A stretch of 64,000 nt of DNA from NCBI GenBank assembly GCA_018729555.1, contig JAHHQG010000024.1, positions 45,541 through 109,540 of the forward strand. The letters run 5' to 3'. Shown in pieces: positions 24,542 to 34,738 of the stretch. The notes beneath the pieces were generated by a model. The model searched no databases. It was not told where the DNA came from and saw only the letters and a list, made by a program, of their open reading frames with translations. Positions within the stretch are counted from its first letter, which is position 1. Every line of letters begins with the position of its first letter. Position numbers and translations under genes: made by a program. The DNA is from Clostridiales bacterium (GTDB lineage Bacteria; Bacillota; Sulfobacillia; RBS10-35).

Positions 24542-24567
24542 AAGTGGGCGATGACCCACTTTTTTTA
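24542..24567 (+). terminator. attenuator-type intrinsic terminator in the rimP leader
   Basis: AAGTGGG (24542-24548), loop CGATGA, CCCACTT (24555-24561) and a run of T residues form a textbook intrinsic terminator. It sits between the promoter and the rimP ribosome site, so most transcripts could stop here unless readthrough is allowed. NusA, encoded two genes down, stimulates such terminators; feedback by NusA is an inference. Confidence 0.78.
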
Positions 24568-24587
24568 TCGGGTTGGAGGGATGGCGG

Positions 24588-25055
24588 GTGAAGCCGACCG
24601 AGATCGAAGCCTGGTCCCTTGCGCGGGCCGATGAAGTGGCAGAGGCCATGGGCCTTCAGGTGGTGGACCTCTCCTTTCGCAAGGAAGGGCGCCGCTGGGT
24701 GATGCGGGTGGTCCTCTACGATCCGGAGGGCCCCATTTCCCTGAAGGAACTGGAGGCTTTTTCCCGGCGCTTTGGGGATATCCTGGATGCGGAAGATCCG
24801 GTGGAGGTCTCCTATGACCTGGAGGTCCAGTCCCCGGGGGTGGGCCGCTCCCTGAAGACCCCGCGGGAGTTTGCGGTGTTCCAGGGGCATATGGTGGACC
24901 TCCGCTTCTACCCCGGCCATGAGCCGCGGGAGATGCGGGCAAGGCTTCTGGGGTACCAGGATGGGCATCTGCGGGTGGAAGGACCCGGGGGCGAGGAGCA
25001 CCAGATCCCCCTGAAGGATCTGGCTTCGTGCCGGCTGTCGGAAGACCAGGAGTAG
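24588..25055 (+). CDS. rimP: ribosome maturation factor RimP
   Basis: 155 residues, two domains. RimP helps assemble the 30S subunit. The N-domain carries MGLQVVDLSFRKEGRRWVMR and the EDPVEVSYDLEVQSPGVGRSL signature (usual form YxLEVSSPGxxRPL). The Sm-like C-domain carries the FYPGHEPREMRARLLGY stretch. GTG 24588 lies eight bases after GGAGGG; a TTG at 24573 overlaps that site. It comes directly before nusA, as in most bacteria. Confidence 0.93.
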   Translation: MKPTEIEAWSLARADEVAEAMGLQVVDLSFRKEGRRWVMRVVLYDPEGPISLKELEAFSRRFGDILDAEDPVEVSYDLEVQSPGVGRSLKTPREFAVFQGHMVDLRFYPGHEPREMRARLLGYQDGHLRVEGPGGEEHQIPLKDLASCRLSEDQE

Positions 25056-25070
25056 GGAGGCTGGAGAGGC

Positions 25071-26138
25071 GTGGGCCGTAGGGAGAGCGATCTTTTGGCG
25101 GCGGTGGATGATCTGGAGCGCACGAGGGGCGTGGACCGGGAGATGCTCCTGCAGGCGGTGGAGCAGGCCCTGGTATCGGCCTACCGGCGCCACCGCCCAG
25201 GGGCGGGGGGCGATGTGGTGGCCCGCATCGACCGGGAGACGGGGGAGCCAAGGCTCTTCCTTCGCAAAGAAGTGGTCCAAGAGGTGAAGGACCCCGATCG
25301 GGAGATCGGCTGGGATGAAGCCCGGAGGATCCAGCCGTCGGTCCAGGTGGGGGATGTCGTGGAGATCCCCGTGGAGGTGGCCAACCTGGGGCGCATCGCC
25401 GCCCAGACGGCCAAGCAGGTGGTGATGCAAAAGCTCCGGGAGGCGGAGCGCCACATGGTGTACGAAGAGTACGCCCAGCGGGAAGGGGATATCGTCACGG
25501 GCCTGGTGTCCCGCATCGTGGGGAAGAACGCCTTCATCGACCTGGGGAAGACGGAGGCCATCCTTCCGCCTTCGGAGCAGGTGCAGGGGGAGACGTTGCG
25601 GCAGGGGCAGCGGGTGAAGGTGTACCTGGTGGAAGTGAAGATGACCAACCGGGGTCCCCAGATCCTGGCGTCCCGCTCCCACCCCGGCCTTCTAAAGCGC
25701 CTCTTTGAGCTGGAAGTCCCCGAGATCCAGCAGGGGCTGGTGGAGATCAAGGCGGTGGCTCGGGAAGCCGGTTCCCGGTCCAAGGTGGCCGTCTGGGCCC
25801 GGGATCCCCACATCGATCCCGTGGGAGCTTGCGTCGGCCCCAAGCATATGCGCATCAGCCACATCGTGGATGAGCTGGGGGGCGAAAAGATCGACGTCAT
25901 CGAGTGGTCCCCCGATCCCGAAGTCTTTGTGGCCAATGCCCTCCGGCCGGCGAAGGTCGGCTCCGTGACCCTGGATCCTACCACCAAGACGGCCCACATC
26001 GTGGTGCCCGATTACCAGCTGAGCCTGGCCATCGGCAAGGCGGGGCAAAACGCCCGCCTGGCCGCCAAGCTGACGGGGTGGCGGGTGGACATCCGGAGCG
26101 AATCCCAGGTGCAAGGGGAGGAGGCCGGGGGCCTTTGA
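25071..26138 (+). CDS. nusA: transcription termination/antitermination factor NusA
   Basis: 355 residues, the short Bacillota form without E. coli's acidic repeats. Order: N-domain ([14 protein letters not shown]), S1 domain ([20 protein letters not shown]), KH1 ([20 protein letters not shown]) and KH2 ([19 protein letters not shown]). NusA binds RNA polymerase and promotes pausing and intrinsic termination, which is notable given the terminator in this operon's own leader. GTG start; the stop overlaps the next gene. Confidence 0.96.
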   Translation: MGRRESDLLAAVDDLERTRGVDREMLLQAVEQALVSAYRRHRPGAGGDVVARIDRETGEPRLFLRKEVVQEVKDPDREIGWDEARRIQPSVQVGDVVEIPVEVANLGRIAAQTAKQVVMQKLREAERHMVYEEYAQREGDIVTGLVSRIVGKNAFIDLGKTEAILPPSEQVQGETLRQGQRVKVYLVEVKMTNRGPQILASRSHPGLLKRLFELEVPEIQQGLVEIKAVAREAGSRSKVAVWARDPHIDPVGACVGPKHMRISHIVDELGGEKIDVIEWSPDPEVFVANALRPAKVGSVTLDPTTKTAHIVVPDYQLSLAIGKAGQNARLAAKLTGWRVDIRSESQVQGEEAGGL

Positions 26139-26425
26139 CCAAGAAGCGGCCGGTGAGGACCTGCGTGGCCTGCGGGATGGAAGGGGAAAAGCGCACCCTG
26201 GTGAGGGTGGTGAGGACGCCCGAGGGAAGGGTGGAGCTGGATCCCACGGGGCGGAAAAACGGGCGGGGGGCCTACGTTTGCTCGTATGATTGTCTAGAGA
26301 CGGCCCTCAAGAAGGGCCGCCTGGAAAAAGCCCTCCGGGTGGCCCTGGGGGCGGAAGACAAAGGGAGGCTCCGGGAAGCGGGAAAGCTCCACTTCTCGGG
26401 GATCCGGGCAGGTTCCCAGGGGTGA
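26135..26425 (+). CDS. rnpM: YlxR/RnpM, RNA-binding regulator of RNase P
   Basis: 96 residues of the DUF448/YlxR family: [20 protein letters not shown], then [11 protein letters not shown] and a conserved late Cys. RnpM is known to bind and modulate RNase P RNA in B. subtilis. The TTG start overlaps the nusA stop, and the stop overlaps ylxQ, keeping the nusA-ylxR-ylxQ-infB order. The final 20 residues beyond the family core are variable. Confidence 0.88.
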   Translation: MTKKRPVRTCVACGMEGEKRTLVRVVRTPEGRVELDPTGRKNGRGAYVCSYDCLETALKKGRLEKALRVALGAEDKGRLREAGKLHFSGIRAGSQG

Positions 26426-27054
26426 AACGGCCTTCCTGGCAGGGGCTTTTGGGCCTGGCCCGCAAGGCAGGGGGGCTGGTGGCCGGGCAGGAGGCCATCT
26501 GGCGGCACCTGCGGATGGGAAAGGGATGCCTTCTCCTCCTGGCCCGGGATGCCGGGGAGGCTCTCCAGCGAAAGGGCCGGCGCCTGGCGGCAGCCCAAGG
26601 GATTCCCGTGGCGCGCCTCCCGGTGACGGCGGCCGAACTGGGCCGGATGGTGGGCATGGCCCCCCGGGCGGCCGTCCTGGTGCTGGAGCCCCATCTGGCC
26701 CGGGAATTGCAAGAAGCGGAGGGGATAGAGCATGACGAAGGGGATCCGCGTGTACGAGCTGGCCCGGGAGCTGGGGGTGACCAGCAAAAAACTGCTGACC
26801 ATCCTTCAGGAGGAGATGAACATCACCCTGAACAACCACATGGCAACCGTCAACGATCAGGTGGCCAACCGTCTGCGATGGCTGGTGAAGGGGCCTTCCG
26901 AAGGGGAAGGCGAAAAGGAGCGGGAGAAGGCCAAAAAGGCCGAAGGGTCCCGGCCCACCGACGGCGCCGCCAAGGGGAGCCGCGAAGCCGTGAAGAAGGA
27001 ACCGTCCCCCTCCGGCGCGACCCAGGGGGAGGCCGCCAACGGGGCCGCCCGTAG
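26422..27054 (+). CDS. ylxQ: YlxQ, L7Ae-type RNA-binding protein with C-terminal overrun into infB
   Basis: The first 100 or so residues form the ribosomal L7Ae/YlxQ domain ([19 protein letters not shown], a [12 protein letters not shown] strand, and an ELGRMVG helix). The frame does not stop where YlxQ normally ends, near 26730. It stays open to 27054, giving about 210 residues and overlapping infB by some 320 bases in another frame. The extra tail is Arg/Gly/Glu-rich low-complexity sequence, as expected of an out-of-frame reading of infB. Stops in the other two frames lie at 26726 and 26733, so a single-base indel would restore a normal end. Confidence 0.7.
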   Translation: MKRPSWQGLLGLARKAGGLVAGQEAIWRHLRMGKGCLLLLARDAGEALQRKGRRLAAAQGIPVARLPVTAAELGRMVGMAPRAAVLVLEPHLARELQEAEGIEHDEGDPRVRAGPGAGGDQQKTADHPSGGDEHHPEQPHGNRQRSGGQPSAMAGEGAFRRGRRKGAGEGQKGRRVPAHRRRRQGEPRSREEGTVPLRRDPGGGRQRGRP

Positions 27055-28807
27055 CGCCATCCGGACCTTCATCTGGATGGGCCCCATGACGGTGGGGGAG
27101 CTGGCCCGCCAGCTGGAGATGAACGCCACCGACCTCATGCGGCGCCTCATCCAAAAAGGGGTCATGGCGGCCATCAACCAGACGGTGACCCTGGAGCAGG
27201 TGCGGGATGTGCTGGAATCCATGGGGATCCAGGTGGTGGACGGCCAAGAGCCCCAGAAGCGCCTGGTGAAAAAGGGAGCCCGGCCGCTCCTTGAAGGCGA
27301 CGATCCCCAACGGGCGGTGCCCCGGGCGCCGGTGGTGACCGTCCTGGGCCACGTGGACCACGGCAAGACCACCCTTTTGGATGCCATCCGCCGGACGCGG
27401 GTGGCCCAGGGGGAAGCCGGGGGCATCACCCAGAAGATCGGCGCCAGCACAGTGGAATGGCAAGGTCAGAAGATCGTCTTCTTGGATACCCCCGGGCATG
27501 AGGCCTTTGCCGCCATGCGGGCCCGAGGGGCCCAGGTGACGGATGTGGCCGTCCTGGTGGTGGCGGCCGATGACGGCGTCATGCCCCAGACCATCGAGGC
27601 CATCCAGCATGCCCGCAGCGCCGACGTCCCCATCGTGGTGGCCATCACCAAGATGGACCGGGAAGGGGCCAACCCCGAGCGGGTGAAGCGGCAGCTGGCG
27701 GAGCAGGGGCTGGTGCCGGAGGAATGGGGCGGCGATACCGTCATGGTGCCCGTCTCCGCCAAGAGGGGAGAAGGCATCGACGACCTTTTGGAGATGATCC
27801 TCCTGGTGGCGGAGCTCCTGGAGCTGAAGGCCGATCCCCAGCGGCGGGCCGTGGGGACCGTCATCGAGGCCCAGCTGGACCGGAGCCGGGGTCCGGTGGC
27901 CACCGTCCTGGTCCAGACGGGGACCCTTAAGGTGGGGGATCCCTTTGTGGCGGGAAAGACCTGGGGCAAGGTCCGCTCCATGATGGATGACCGGGGCCGC
28001 AGCCTCAAGAAGGCGGGGCCGTCGACGCCGGTGGAGATCCTGGGCTTTAACGAAGTCCCCGAAGCGGGGGATGTGTTCCAGGTGAAGGCGTCGGAGAAGG
28101 AGGCCCGGGCGGCGGCGGAAAAGGCCGCAGCCGAAGAAGGGGGCCGGCAGAAGCGGGGCATCACCCTGGCGGAGTTCTACCGCCAGAGCCGGGACGGCAA
28201 GAAGGAGCTGGCCCTCATCGTGAAGGCCGATACCCAGGGTTCGTTGGAGGCGCTGCAGCAGGCCCTGGGCCAGCTCAAGGTGGAAGACGTGGCGGTGACC
28301 ATCGTCCACGGCGGCGTGGGGGGCATCAACCTGTCGGATGTGCGCCTGGCGGAGGTGGCGGGCGCCGTCGTCCTGGGCTTCAACGTGCGGCCGGAAGCCT
28401 CGGCCCGCCAGGAAGCGGAGCGGGCCGGGGTGGAGATCAAGACGTACCGCGTGATCTACGAGCTCCTGGATGACGTGGAGAAGTCCCTCAGGGGCCTTTT
28501 GGTCCCGGAGAAGGAAGAGGTCGTCCTGGGGGTGGCGGAGGTGCGCCAGATCTTCCGGCTGCCGGGCGGCCAGGTGGCGGCGGGATGCTATGTCCAGTCG
28601 GGGAAGATGGTCCGCCGGGCACCGGTGCGGGTGATCCGGCAGGGGGTTATCATCCATGAAGGGAACATGGCATCCCTCCGCCGCTTCAAGGACGATGTCC
28701 GGGAGGTGGCCGAGGGGTTCGAGTGCGGCATCACCCTGGAGAAGTTCAACGACTTTAAGGAAGGCGACCTCATCGAATGCTATGAGGTGCGGGATGTGAA
28801 AGCGTGA
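26732..28807 (+). CDS. infB: translation initiation factor IF-2
   Basis: 691 residues. An N-terminal IF2N motif ([19 protein letters not shown]) is followed by a short, charged linker. A second IF2N-like segment ([17 protein letters not shown]) comes next. The G domain has [16 protein letters not shown] and ITKMD. Domains II-IV end in the fMet-tRNA-binding C2 region (GIECGITLE in diverged form). ATG 26732 has GGAGGGG before it. Gene order nusA-ylxR-ylxQ-infB-rbfA is canonical. The linker is short compared with enterobacterial IF-2. Confidence 0.97.
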   Translation: MTKGIRVYELARELGVTSKKLLTILQEEMNITLNNHMATVNDQVANRLRWLVKGPSEGEGEKEREKAKKAEGSRPTDGAAKGSREAVKKEPSPSGATQGEAANGAARSAIRTFIWMGPMTVGELARQLEMNATDLMRRLIQKGVMAAINQTVTLEQVRDVLESMGIQVVDGQEPQKRLVKKGARPLLEGDDPQRAVPRAPVVTVLGHVDHGKTTLLDAIRRTRVAQGEAGGITQKIGASTVEWQGQKIVFLDTPGHEAFAAMRARGAQVTDVAVLVVAADDGVMPQTIEAIQHARSADVPIVVAITKMDREGANPERVKRQLAEQGLVPEEWGGDTVMVPVSAKRGEGIDDLLEMILLVAELLELKADPQRRAVGTVIEAQLDRSRGPVATVLVQTGTLKVGDPFVAGKTWGKVRSMMDDRGRSLKKAGPSTPVEILGFNEVPEAGDVFQVKASEKEARAAAEKAAAEEGGRQKRGITLAEFYRQSRDGKKELALIVKADTQGSLEALQQALGQLKVEDVAVTIVHGGVGGINLSDVRLAEVAGAVVLGFNVRPEASARQEAERAGVEIKTYRVIYELLDDVEKSLRGLLVPEKEEVVLGVAEVRQIFRLPGGQVAAGCYVQSGKMVRRAPVRVIRQGVIIHEGNMASLRRFKDDVREVAEGFECGITLEKFNDFKEGDLIECYEVRDVKA

Positions 28808-29190
28808 GCGAGGAACGAGTCCGGCGGGTCGCGGAACGCATCAAAGAAGAGATGGCCGATATCCTGGCCCGCCGCAGCAAAGATCCCCGGCTGAAGTGGG
28901 CCAGCGTGACGGGGGTGGAGGTCTCCCGGGATCTCCGCCATGCCCGGATCTACGTGAGCCCCATGCCAGGAGGCAGCGGGGAAGAGCTCATGGCGGGACT
29001 GGAGCGGGCCAAGGGGTTCATCCGTTCCCAGCTGGGAAGGGCCCTGGAGCTCTACGTGACCCCCGAGATCACCTTCCGCCTCGACGATTCCATCGAGCAC
29101 GGGGTGAGGATCTCCCAGATCCTCCAGCAGATCCGGGAGGAGCAGGGGGCGGGAGAAGCTCAGGAGGAAGACGAGGAACCCGAACCATGA
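28804..29190 (+). CDS. rbfA: 30S ribosome-binding factor RbfA
   Basis: 128 residues. It is a KH-type cold-shock and 30S maturation factor. The opening ERVRRVAERIKEEMADIL, the VTGVEVSRDLRHARIYVS stretch and the VTPEITFRLDDSIEHG end are characteristic. GTG 28804 overlaps the infB stop. The acidic tail (EEDEEPEP) runs into the coupled start of the next gene. Confidence 0.94.
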   Translation: MSEERVRRVAERIKEEMADILARRSKDPRLKWASVTGVEVSRDLRHARIYVSPMPGGSGEELMAGLERAKGFIRSQLGRALELYVTPEITFRLDDSIEHGVRISQILQQIREEQGAGEAQEEDEEPEP

Positions 29191-30161
29191 CGCCGTGGGA
29201 AAAGGCCCTTCAGGCCATCCGCCAGGCCCAAAGCGTCGTCCTCTTCCTCCACCAAAGGCCCGACGGCGACAGCGTGGGCTCCAACCTGGCCATGGCCCTG
29301 GCCCTTTCGGCCATGGGGAAGGCCGTAAAGGTCCTGAGCCAAGATCCCCTGCCCTCCTACTTGAGGGGGCTTCCCGGAGCGGAGCGGGTGGAACGGCCGG
29401 AAGGAGCGCCATCCTCCTTTGACCTGGCCCTGGCCCTCGATTGCGCCGACAAGGAGCGGACGGGGGCGGCCCTTCCGTGGCTGGAAGGGGCGGGCCTGGT
29501 GGTGAACGTGGACCACCACAGCTCCAACACCTTCTTCGGCCATGTGAACGTGGTGGAGCCGGAGGCGGCGGCCACGGGGGAGCTGGTCTACCGCCTTCTC
29601 CTCGACCTGGAGGTCCCGTGGGATGAAGCCATGGCGAAAAACCTTTACGTCGCCCTTTTGACCGATACCGGGTCCTTTAGCTTTTCCAACACCACCCCCG
29701 CAGCCCACCGCATGGCGGCTCACCTTTTGGAGCTGGGGGTGAAGCCTGCCGAGGTGGCGGAGGAGGTCTTCGGCAGCCGCTCCGAGGCGGGCCTTCGCCT
29801 GTTGGGGCGGGCCATCCTTCGCCTGCAGAAGGACCCTTCTGGGCGGCTCGTGTGGTCCTACCTTCGCCATGAGGATTTTGAGGAGCTCTCCGCCGAGCCC
29901 GGCGAAGGGGAAGGGATCGCCCAGGAGCTGAGGCGGCTGGAGGGGGTGGAGGGGGCCTTCTTCTTTCGAGAAGAGAGGCCGGGGGTGTGGCGGGTGAGCC
30001 TCCGGTCCCGGGGGCGGCTGGATGTGGCGGAGCTGGCGGGGGTCTTCGGCGGGGGAGGCCATCCCCGGGCCGCCGGCATGACGTGGCAGGGGAGCCTGGA
30101 AGAAGGGAGCCGGAGGCTCCTGGAGGAAGCAGCCCGTCGCCTGGCGGTGGTGGAATCGTGA
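29187..30161 (+). CDS. nrnA: NrnA-type DHH phosphoesterase (nanoRNase / pAp phosphatase)
   Basis: 324 residues. DHH family motifs are present: FLHQRPDGDSVGSNLAMALA, a LDCAD strand and the namesake VNVDHHSSN. LLTDTGSFSFSNTTP follows. The C-terminal DHHA1 domain ends in FGGGGHPRAAG. It degrades short oligoribonucleotides and dephosphorylates pAp. It sits between rbfA and truB, where Bacillota and Actinobacteria commonly carry it. ATG overlaps the rbfA stop. Confidence 0.92.
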   Translation: MTPWEKALQAIRQAQSVVLFLHQRPDGDSVGSNLAMALALSAMGKAVKVLSQDPLPSYLRGLPGAERVERPEGAPSSFDLALALDCADKERTGAALPWLEGAGLVVNVDHHSSNTFFGHVNVVEPEAAATGELVYRLLLDLEVPWDEAMAKNLYVALLTDTGSFSFSNTTPAAHRMAAHLLELGVKPAEVAEEVFGSRSEAGLRLLGRAILRLQKDPSGRLVWSYLRHEDFEELSAEPGEGEGIAQELRRLEGVEGAFFFREERPGVWRVSLRSRGRLDVAELAGVFGGGGHPRAAGMTWQGSLEEGSRRLLEEAARRLAVVES

Positions 30162-31030
30162 GGAGCGGCCTTCTCCTCCTCTTCAAGGTGCCGGGGCCCA
30201 CCTCCCATGACCTGGTGGAGGAGGCCCGGCGCCTCTTCCCTCGTGAGAAGGTGGGCCACGGGGGAACCCTCGATCCGGCGGCGGCAGGCCTCCTGGTCCT
30301 GCTGGTGGGAAGGGCCACCCGCCTTTCCCGCTACCTCTTGGGGGCAGACAAGGCCTACCTCTTCGAAGTGACCTTCGGCGTGGAGACCGACACGGGGGAT
30401 CAGGAGGGGGAGGTGGTGGCGGTGGCTCCCCTTCCGGCGGAGGAAAAGCTGAGGGAGGTCCTTTCCGGCTTCCAGGGGGAGATCCGCCAGAAGATCCCCG
30501 CCTTTTCCGCCGCCAAGCGGAAGGGAAAGCCCCGTTATGCCTGGGCCCGGGAGGGAAAGGAGCTCCCCGAGGAAGAGCGGCCGGTGACGATCCATCGCTT
30601 CGAGCTTTTGCGGTGGGAAGGGGGAGGGGAGCGGGCCGTCTTTTACCTGGAAGCGTCCCACGGCACCTATGTGCGCCAGCTGGCGGTGGATCTGGCGCGA
30701 AAGGCAGGGTCGGCGGGGCATGTGTCGGCCCTTTTGCGGACGCGGGTGGGGCCCTTTTCCCTGGAGGAGGCCCTTCCGTGGGAGGAGGTGTCGGCCTTGG
30801 CGAGGGAAGGGCGGCCTCCCCTTCTGGGGGCGGAGCGCCTCCTGCCCTCCTCCTGGCCGCGGATCGAGATTTCCGCCGCCCAGGGGAGGGCCCTTCGGCA
30901 AGGCCTCTGGCCGGCTTCCTTGCCGCGAGTTTCCCAGGCGGCTCTCCTTCAGGGAGGGGAGCTGGTGGCGGTGGTGGACCGGGAGGGCCAGGGGCGGCGG
31001 CTCCTCTGGCTGGGAGGTGACGAAGGGTGA
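30158..31030 (+). CDS. truB: tRNA pseudouridine-55 synthase TruB
   Basis: 290 residues. The catalytic motif GHGGTLDPAAAGLLVLLVG carries the essential Asp. The KVPGPTSHDLV opening and the RYLLGADKAYLFEVTFG strand are typical, and a PUA-like C-domain is present. TruB isomerises U55 in the T loop of tRNAs and acts as a tRNA chaperone. GTG 30158 overlaps the nrnA stop. Confidence 0.95.
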   Translation: MRSGLLLLFKVPGPTSHDLVEEARRLFPREKVGHGGTLDPAAAGLLVLLVGRATRLSRYLLGADKAYLFEVTFGVETDTGDQEGEVVAVAPLPAEEKLREVLSGFQGEIRQKIPAFSAAKRKGKPRYAWAREGKELPEEERPVTIHRFELLRWEGGGERAVFYLEASHGTYVRQLAVDLARKAGSAGHVSALLRTRVGPFSLEEALPWEEVSALAREGRPPLLGAERLLPSSWPRIEISAAQGRALRQGLWPASLPRVSQAALLQGGELVAVVDREGQGRRLLWLGGDEG

Positions 31031-31962
31031 AGGTGTGGCGGGGGTGGCCCGAAGGGGAAGATGGCCTCCGGTATGCCGCCATCGGCACCTTTGACGGGGT
31101 TCACCGGGGGCACCAGGCCATCCTGCAACAGCTCTTGCGGGGCGCCCGGGAAGCAGGGGCCAAAGCGTGGGTGGTCACCTTCGAGCCCCATCCCCAGGCG
31201 ATCCTCAGGGGGGCCAGCCCGCCCCTTTTGACCCTCGTAAGGGAGCGGCTTTACTGGCTGGAAGAGGCGGGGGTGGAGGGAACGGTGATCCTTCCCTTCA
31301 CGCCGGAGCTGGCGGCCACCCCGGCGGAGGTCTTTTTGCAAGAGGAGCTCTGCCGCAAGGGAAAGCTGCGGCGGGTGTATGTGGGGTACAATTTCACCTT
31401 TGGGAAAGGGGCAGCGGGGAACGCCGCCTTTCTCCAAAAAGAAGGGCCCCGGGCCTGCGGCCTGGAGGTGACGGTGGTGCCGCCGGTGGTGGAAGGGGGG
31501 GAGGCGGTGTCCTCCACCCGCATTCGGAAGCTTCTTTTGGAGGGGAACCTGGAGGAGGCGGAGCGCCTCTTGGGAAGGCCTTTTTCCCTCTTCGCCCGGG
31601 TGGGGCGGGGCGACGGCCGGGGAAAGGAGCTGGGGTTTCCCACGGCCAACCTGGAGGTGGATGCCGAAAGGGCCCTTCCGCCGCCCGGAGTCTATGCCGG
31701 GTGGGCTGTGGTGGAGGGCCGCTCCTGGCCGGCGGCCATCAGCGTGGGGGCCCGGCCCATGGTGCCGGGGGATGATCCCCGGAGGGTGGAAGTCTATGTG
31801 GTGGGCTGGAACGGGGAGCTCTACGGCCAGGAGATCCAGGTGGGCTTCTTTGCCCGTTTGCGGGATCAGGAGGCTTTTCCCAGCTGGGAGGTCCTCAAAG
31901 AGGCCATGGTGGAAGATGTAAACCAGGTCCTTCGCGTATATCAAAGCCGTTTGTTACAATAA
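31027..31962 (+). CDS. ribF: bifunctional riboflavin kinase / FAD synthetase
   Basis: 311 residues. The N-terminal nucleotidyltransferase domain has [15 protein letters not shown] and [20 protein letters not shown] closes it. The C-terminal riboflavin kinase domain has [15 protein letters not shown] and the GVYAGWAVV strand. It makes FMN and FAD from riboflavin. GTG 31027 overlaps truB, in the usual truB-ribF-rpsO order. The rpsO promoter overlaps its last codons. Confidence 0.95.
   Translation: MKVWRGWPEGEDGLRYAAIGTFDGVHRGHQAILQQLLRGAREAGAKAWVVTFEPHPQAILRGASPPLLTLVRERLYWLEEAGVEGTVILPFTPELAATPAEVFLQEELCRKGKLRRVYVGYNFTFGKGAAGNAAFLQKEGPRACGLEVTVVPPVVEGGEAVSSTRIRKLLLEGNLEEAERLLGRPFSLFARVGRGDGRGKELGFPTANLEVDAERALPPPGVYAGWAVVEGRSWPAAISVGARPMVPGDDPRRVEVYVVGWNGELYGQEIQVGFFARLRDQEAFPSWEVLKEAMVEDVNQVLRVYQSRLLQ
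31931..31960 (+). promoter_or_regulatory. promoter of rpsO-pnp (extended -10)
   Basis: TACAAT at 31955-31960 is preceded by TGT at 31952-31954, an extended -10. A poor -35 (TTCGCG, 31931-31936, spacer 18) is compensated by the extension. It overlaps the end of ribF. Confidence 0.55.
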
Positions 31963-31966
31963 TCGT

Positions 31967-32050
31967 TGTGCCACCTTCTTCTCGGCAGCCCGCTTCCTCC
32001 GGCGGCTGCGGGGATCAAGGTCGGGAAAAGGGATAAAAGGAGGATGTTCG
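31967..32050 (+). ncRNA. rpsO leader, possible S15 autoregulatory RNA
   Basis: About 84 bases precede rpsO. GCAGCC (31985-31990) pairs with GGCTGC (32004-32009), followed by a G/A-rich single-stranded stretch and the AAAAGGAGGA ribosome site. S15 is known to bind its own leader in several unrelated structures in different phyla, so a regulatory role is plausible; the fold here is short. Confidence 0.35.
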
Positions 32051-32323
32051 ATGGGACTGGAACCTTCCAGGAAGCAGGAGATCATCGAGAGTTTTCGCGT
32101 CCATGAAAGGGATACGGGGTCGCCCGACGTGCAGATCGCCCTTTTGACGGAGCGCATCCAGATGCTGACGGAGCATTTGCAGCGCCACCCCAAGGACCAC
32201 CATTCCCGGAGGGGTCTTTTCAAGATGGTGGGGCAGCGGCGAAGGCTCCTCAATTACCTGCGGACCCACGACCGTCAGCGTTACCAGGCGGTGACGGAAC
32301 GGCTGGGGCTCCGCGGTCGGTGA
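32051..32323 (+). CDS. rpsO: 30S ribosomal protein S15
   Basis: 90 residues, normal length. The helices with [19 protein letters not shown] and the [20 protein letters not shown] motif identify S15, which binds 16S rRNA at the helix 20-22 junction. It is read with pnp from its own promoter. The ribosome site AAAGGAGGA is strong. Confidence 0.97.
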   Translation: MGLEPSRKQEIIESFRVHERDTGSPDVQIALLTERIQMLTEHLQRHPKDHHSRRGLFKMVGQRRRLLNYLRTHDRQRYQAVTERLGLRGR

Positions 32324-32336
32324 GGGGAGGAGCCCC

Positions 32337-34472
32337 ATGAAGGCCCACATTTTCCGGACAGAGGTGGCAGGGCGGCCTCTGCAGATCGAATACGGCGCCC
32401 TGGCGGGACAGGCCAATGCAGCCGTCCTGGTGCGCTACGGAGATACCACGGTCCTGGTGACGGCCACGGCCACCAAGGAACCCCGGGAGGACGTGGATTT
32501 TTTCCCCCTGAGGGTGGACTACGAAGAGCGCCAGTATGCCGCGGGGCGGATCCCGGGAAGCTTCTTTCGCCGGGAGGGTCGCCCCTCGGAGCGGGCGGTG
32601 CTGAACGCCCGCCTTATCGACCGGCCCATCCGTCCCCTCTTCCCGAAAGGCTTTTACCATGACGTCCAGGTGGTGGCCACGGTACTGAGCTTCGACCCCG
32701 ACAACGGGCCCGATATCGCCAGCATCATCGGGGCGTCGGCGGCCCTCTCCATCTCCGACATCCCCTTCAACGGGCCGGTGGGGGCCGTGATGATGGGGCT
32801 GGTGGACGGGGAGCTGGTGGTTAATCCCACGGAAGCCCAGCTCCATAAAAGCCGGTTGGAGCTGGCGGTGGCGGGCACCAAGGACGCCATCATCATGGTG
32901 GAGGCGGGCGCCGATGAGGTTCCCGAAGAGACCATCCTGGAAGCCCTCCAGAAGGCCCATGAGGTCATCAAGGAGCTCTGCATCTGGCAGGAAGAGATCG
33001 TGGCCCAGGTGGGAAAGCCCAAGATGAGCTTTACGCCGCCCCAGCTGGATGAAACCCTGGTGCAGGAGGTCCGCAGCTGGGCGGAGGGCCGGCTGGAGCT
33101 GGCCCTTTTGGCGGATACGAAGGAAGATCGGGAGAAGCAGCGGGAAGCGGTGGTGCAGGAGGCGCGGGAGCTCTTCCTGGAAAAGTATCCCGAGAGCGAA
33201 AAGGCCATCCTGCAGGTCCTCCACGACACAGAGCGGGATGTGATGCGCCGGATGATCCTCGAGAAGGGGATCCGGGCCGATGGCCGGGGTCCCAAGGATA
33301 TCCGGCCCATCTGGTGCGATGCCGGGTTCCTCCCCCGGGCCCACGGATCGGGCCTCTTCACCCGGGGTGAAACCCAGGTCCTCTCAGTGGCCACCCTGGG
33401 GGCCGCCTCCGACCGCCAGCTCCTGGACAGCCTCGGCGATGAACCTTTCCGCCGGTATATGCACCACTACAACTTCCCGCCTTACAGCACCGGCGAGGTG
33501 AAGCCCATCCGGGCGCCGGGGCGGCGGGAGATCGGCCACGGGGCCTTGGCGGAACGGGCCCTTTTGCCCATGATCCCCAGCGAGGACGAGTTCCCCTACA
33601 CCATCCGGGTGGTGAGCGAAGTCCTCTCCTCCAACGGGTCCACCTCCATGGCGTCGGTGTGCGGGTCCACCCTGGCCCTCATGGATGCGGGGACGCCTCT
33701 CAAGCGGCCGGTCTCGGGGATCGCCATGGGCCTCATCAAAGAAGGGGACAAGGCCGTCATCCTTTCCGACATCATGGGGCTGGAAGATCACCTGGGGGAT
33801 ATGGACTTCAAGGTGGCGGGGACGGAAAAGGGCGTGACGGCCATGCAGATGGACATCAAGATCCAGGGGATCGAGATCGAGCTCCTGCGCCAGGCCTTGG
33901 AGCAGGCCCGGGAAGGGCGGCTGTACATCCTTCAGGAGATGCTGAAGGTGCTCCCGGCGCCCCGGCCCCATCTCTCCCCCTATGCGCCCCGCATCCTGAC
34001 CCTCCACATCAACCCCGACAAGATCCGGGACGTCATCGGCCCCGGGGGCAAGACCATCAACAAGATCATCGCCGAGACCGGGGTGGACATCGACATCCAG
34101 GACGACGGTCGGATTTACGTCACGGGGCCCTTGGAAGGGTGCGAGCGGGCCCAGGAGATGATCCTCCAGCTCACCAAAGATGTGGTGCCCGGGGAGGTCT
34201 ACCTGGGGAAGGTGACCCGCATTGTGAGCTTCGGAGCCTTCTGCGAGATCCTCCCGGGGAAAGAAGGGCTGGTGCACATCTCCCAGCTGGCCAAGGAGCG
34301 GATCCCGCGGGTGGAAGATGTGGTGGATGTGGGGGACACCATCCTGGTGAAGGTGACGGAGATCGACAGCCTGGGGCGCATCAACCTCTCCCGCAAGCAG
34401 GCCCTCCAGGCGGAGCCGGGGGGAGAAGTGAAGGAGTCCCGCAAGAAGGCTGGGACGGCCGGAAAGCGGTAG
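32337..34472 (+). CDS. pnp: polynucleotide phosphorylase
   Basis: 711 residues. Two RNase PH domains are separated by a helical linker; the second has [12 protein letters not shown] and the phosphate-site region [20 protein letters not shown] domain ([17 protein letters not shown]) and an S1 domain ([20 protein letters not shown]) end the protein. PNPase degrades RNA from the 3' end by phosphorolysis. It is paired with rpsO as in most bacteria. Confidence 0.97.
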   Translation: MKAHIFRTEVAGRPLQIEYGALAGQANAAVLVRYGDTTVLVTATATKEPREDVDFFPLRVDYEERQYAAGRIPGSFFRREGRPSERAVLNARLIDRPIRPLFPKGFYHDVQVVATVLSFDPDNGPDIASIIGASAALSISDIPFNGPVGAVMMGLVDGELVVNPTEAQLHKSRLELAVAGTKDAIIMVEAGADEVPEETILEALQKAHEVIKELCIWQEEIVAQVGKPKMSFTPPQLDETLVQEVRSWAEGRLELALLADTKEDREKQREAVVQEARELFLEKYPESEKAILQVLHDTERDVMRRMILEKGIRADGRGPKDIRPIWCDAGFLPRAHGSGLFTRGETQVLSVATLGAASDRQLLDSLGDEPFRRYMHHYNFPPYSTGEVKPIRAPGRREIGHGALAERALLPMIPSEDEFPYTIRVVSEVLSSNGSTSMASVCGSTLALMDAGTPLKRPVSGIAMGLIKEGDKAVILSDIMGLEDHLGDMDFKVAGTEKGVTAMQMDIKIQGIEIELLRQALEQAREGRLYILQEMLKVLPAPRPHLSPYAPRILTLHINPDKIRDVIGPGGKTINKIIAETGVDIDIQDDGRIYVTGPLEGCERAQEMILQLTKDVVPGEVYLGKVTRIVSFGAFCEILPGKEGLVHISQLAKERIPRVEDVVDVGDTILVKVTEIDSLGRINLSRKQALQAEPGGEVKESRKKAGTAGKR

Positions 34473-34474
34473 GC

Positions 34475-34738
34475 ATGGAGGGCTCCCCCGTCGGCATACC
34501 TTGGGGTATGCGGGTGCGGTGGAGCCAGCTGACGGGAAAAGAGATCATCGACGTGGACGAGGCCCTTCGGTTGGGCCGGTTGGAACAGGCGGATTTTCTC
34601 ATCGGGCCCGATGGAACGATCGAGGCCCTTTTGGTTTTTCCGGCGGGCCGGTGGCGCTCGCCCGTAAAGACCATCCCCTGGCAAGCCATCGCCAAGATCG
34701 GGCCGGAGCTGCTCCTCATCCGGGGAATAAGCCCCTGA
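34475..34738 (+). CDS. ymxH: YlmC/YmxH family PRC-barrel protein
   Basis: 87 residues from ATG 34475, or 76 from ATG 34508. The core RWSQLTGKEIIDVDEALRLG and the ADFLIGPDGTIEALLV strand match the YlmC/YmxH family of small barrel proteins tied to sporulation. In B. subtilis ymxH lies between pnp and spoVFA, as here. A perfect hairpin (GCATACC TTGG GGTATGC, 34494-34511) covers the inner ATG, which is why the upstream start, coupled to pnp, is preferred. Its stop lies in the outer arm of the CATACTA element. Confidence 0.75.
   Translation: MEGSPVGIPWGMRVRWSQLTGKEIIDVDEALRLGRLEQADFLIGPDGTIEALLVFPAGRWRSPVKTIPWQAIAKIGPELLLIRGISP

Noticed and set aside
26294..28657. 787-codon open frame antisense to infB
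   Set aside because: It mirrors infB codon structure; His/Pro/Gly-rich content and lack of motifs are typical of antisense frames in G+C-rich genes.
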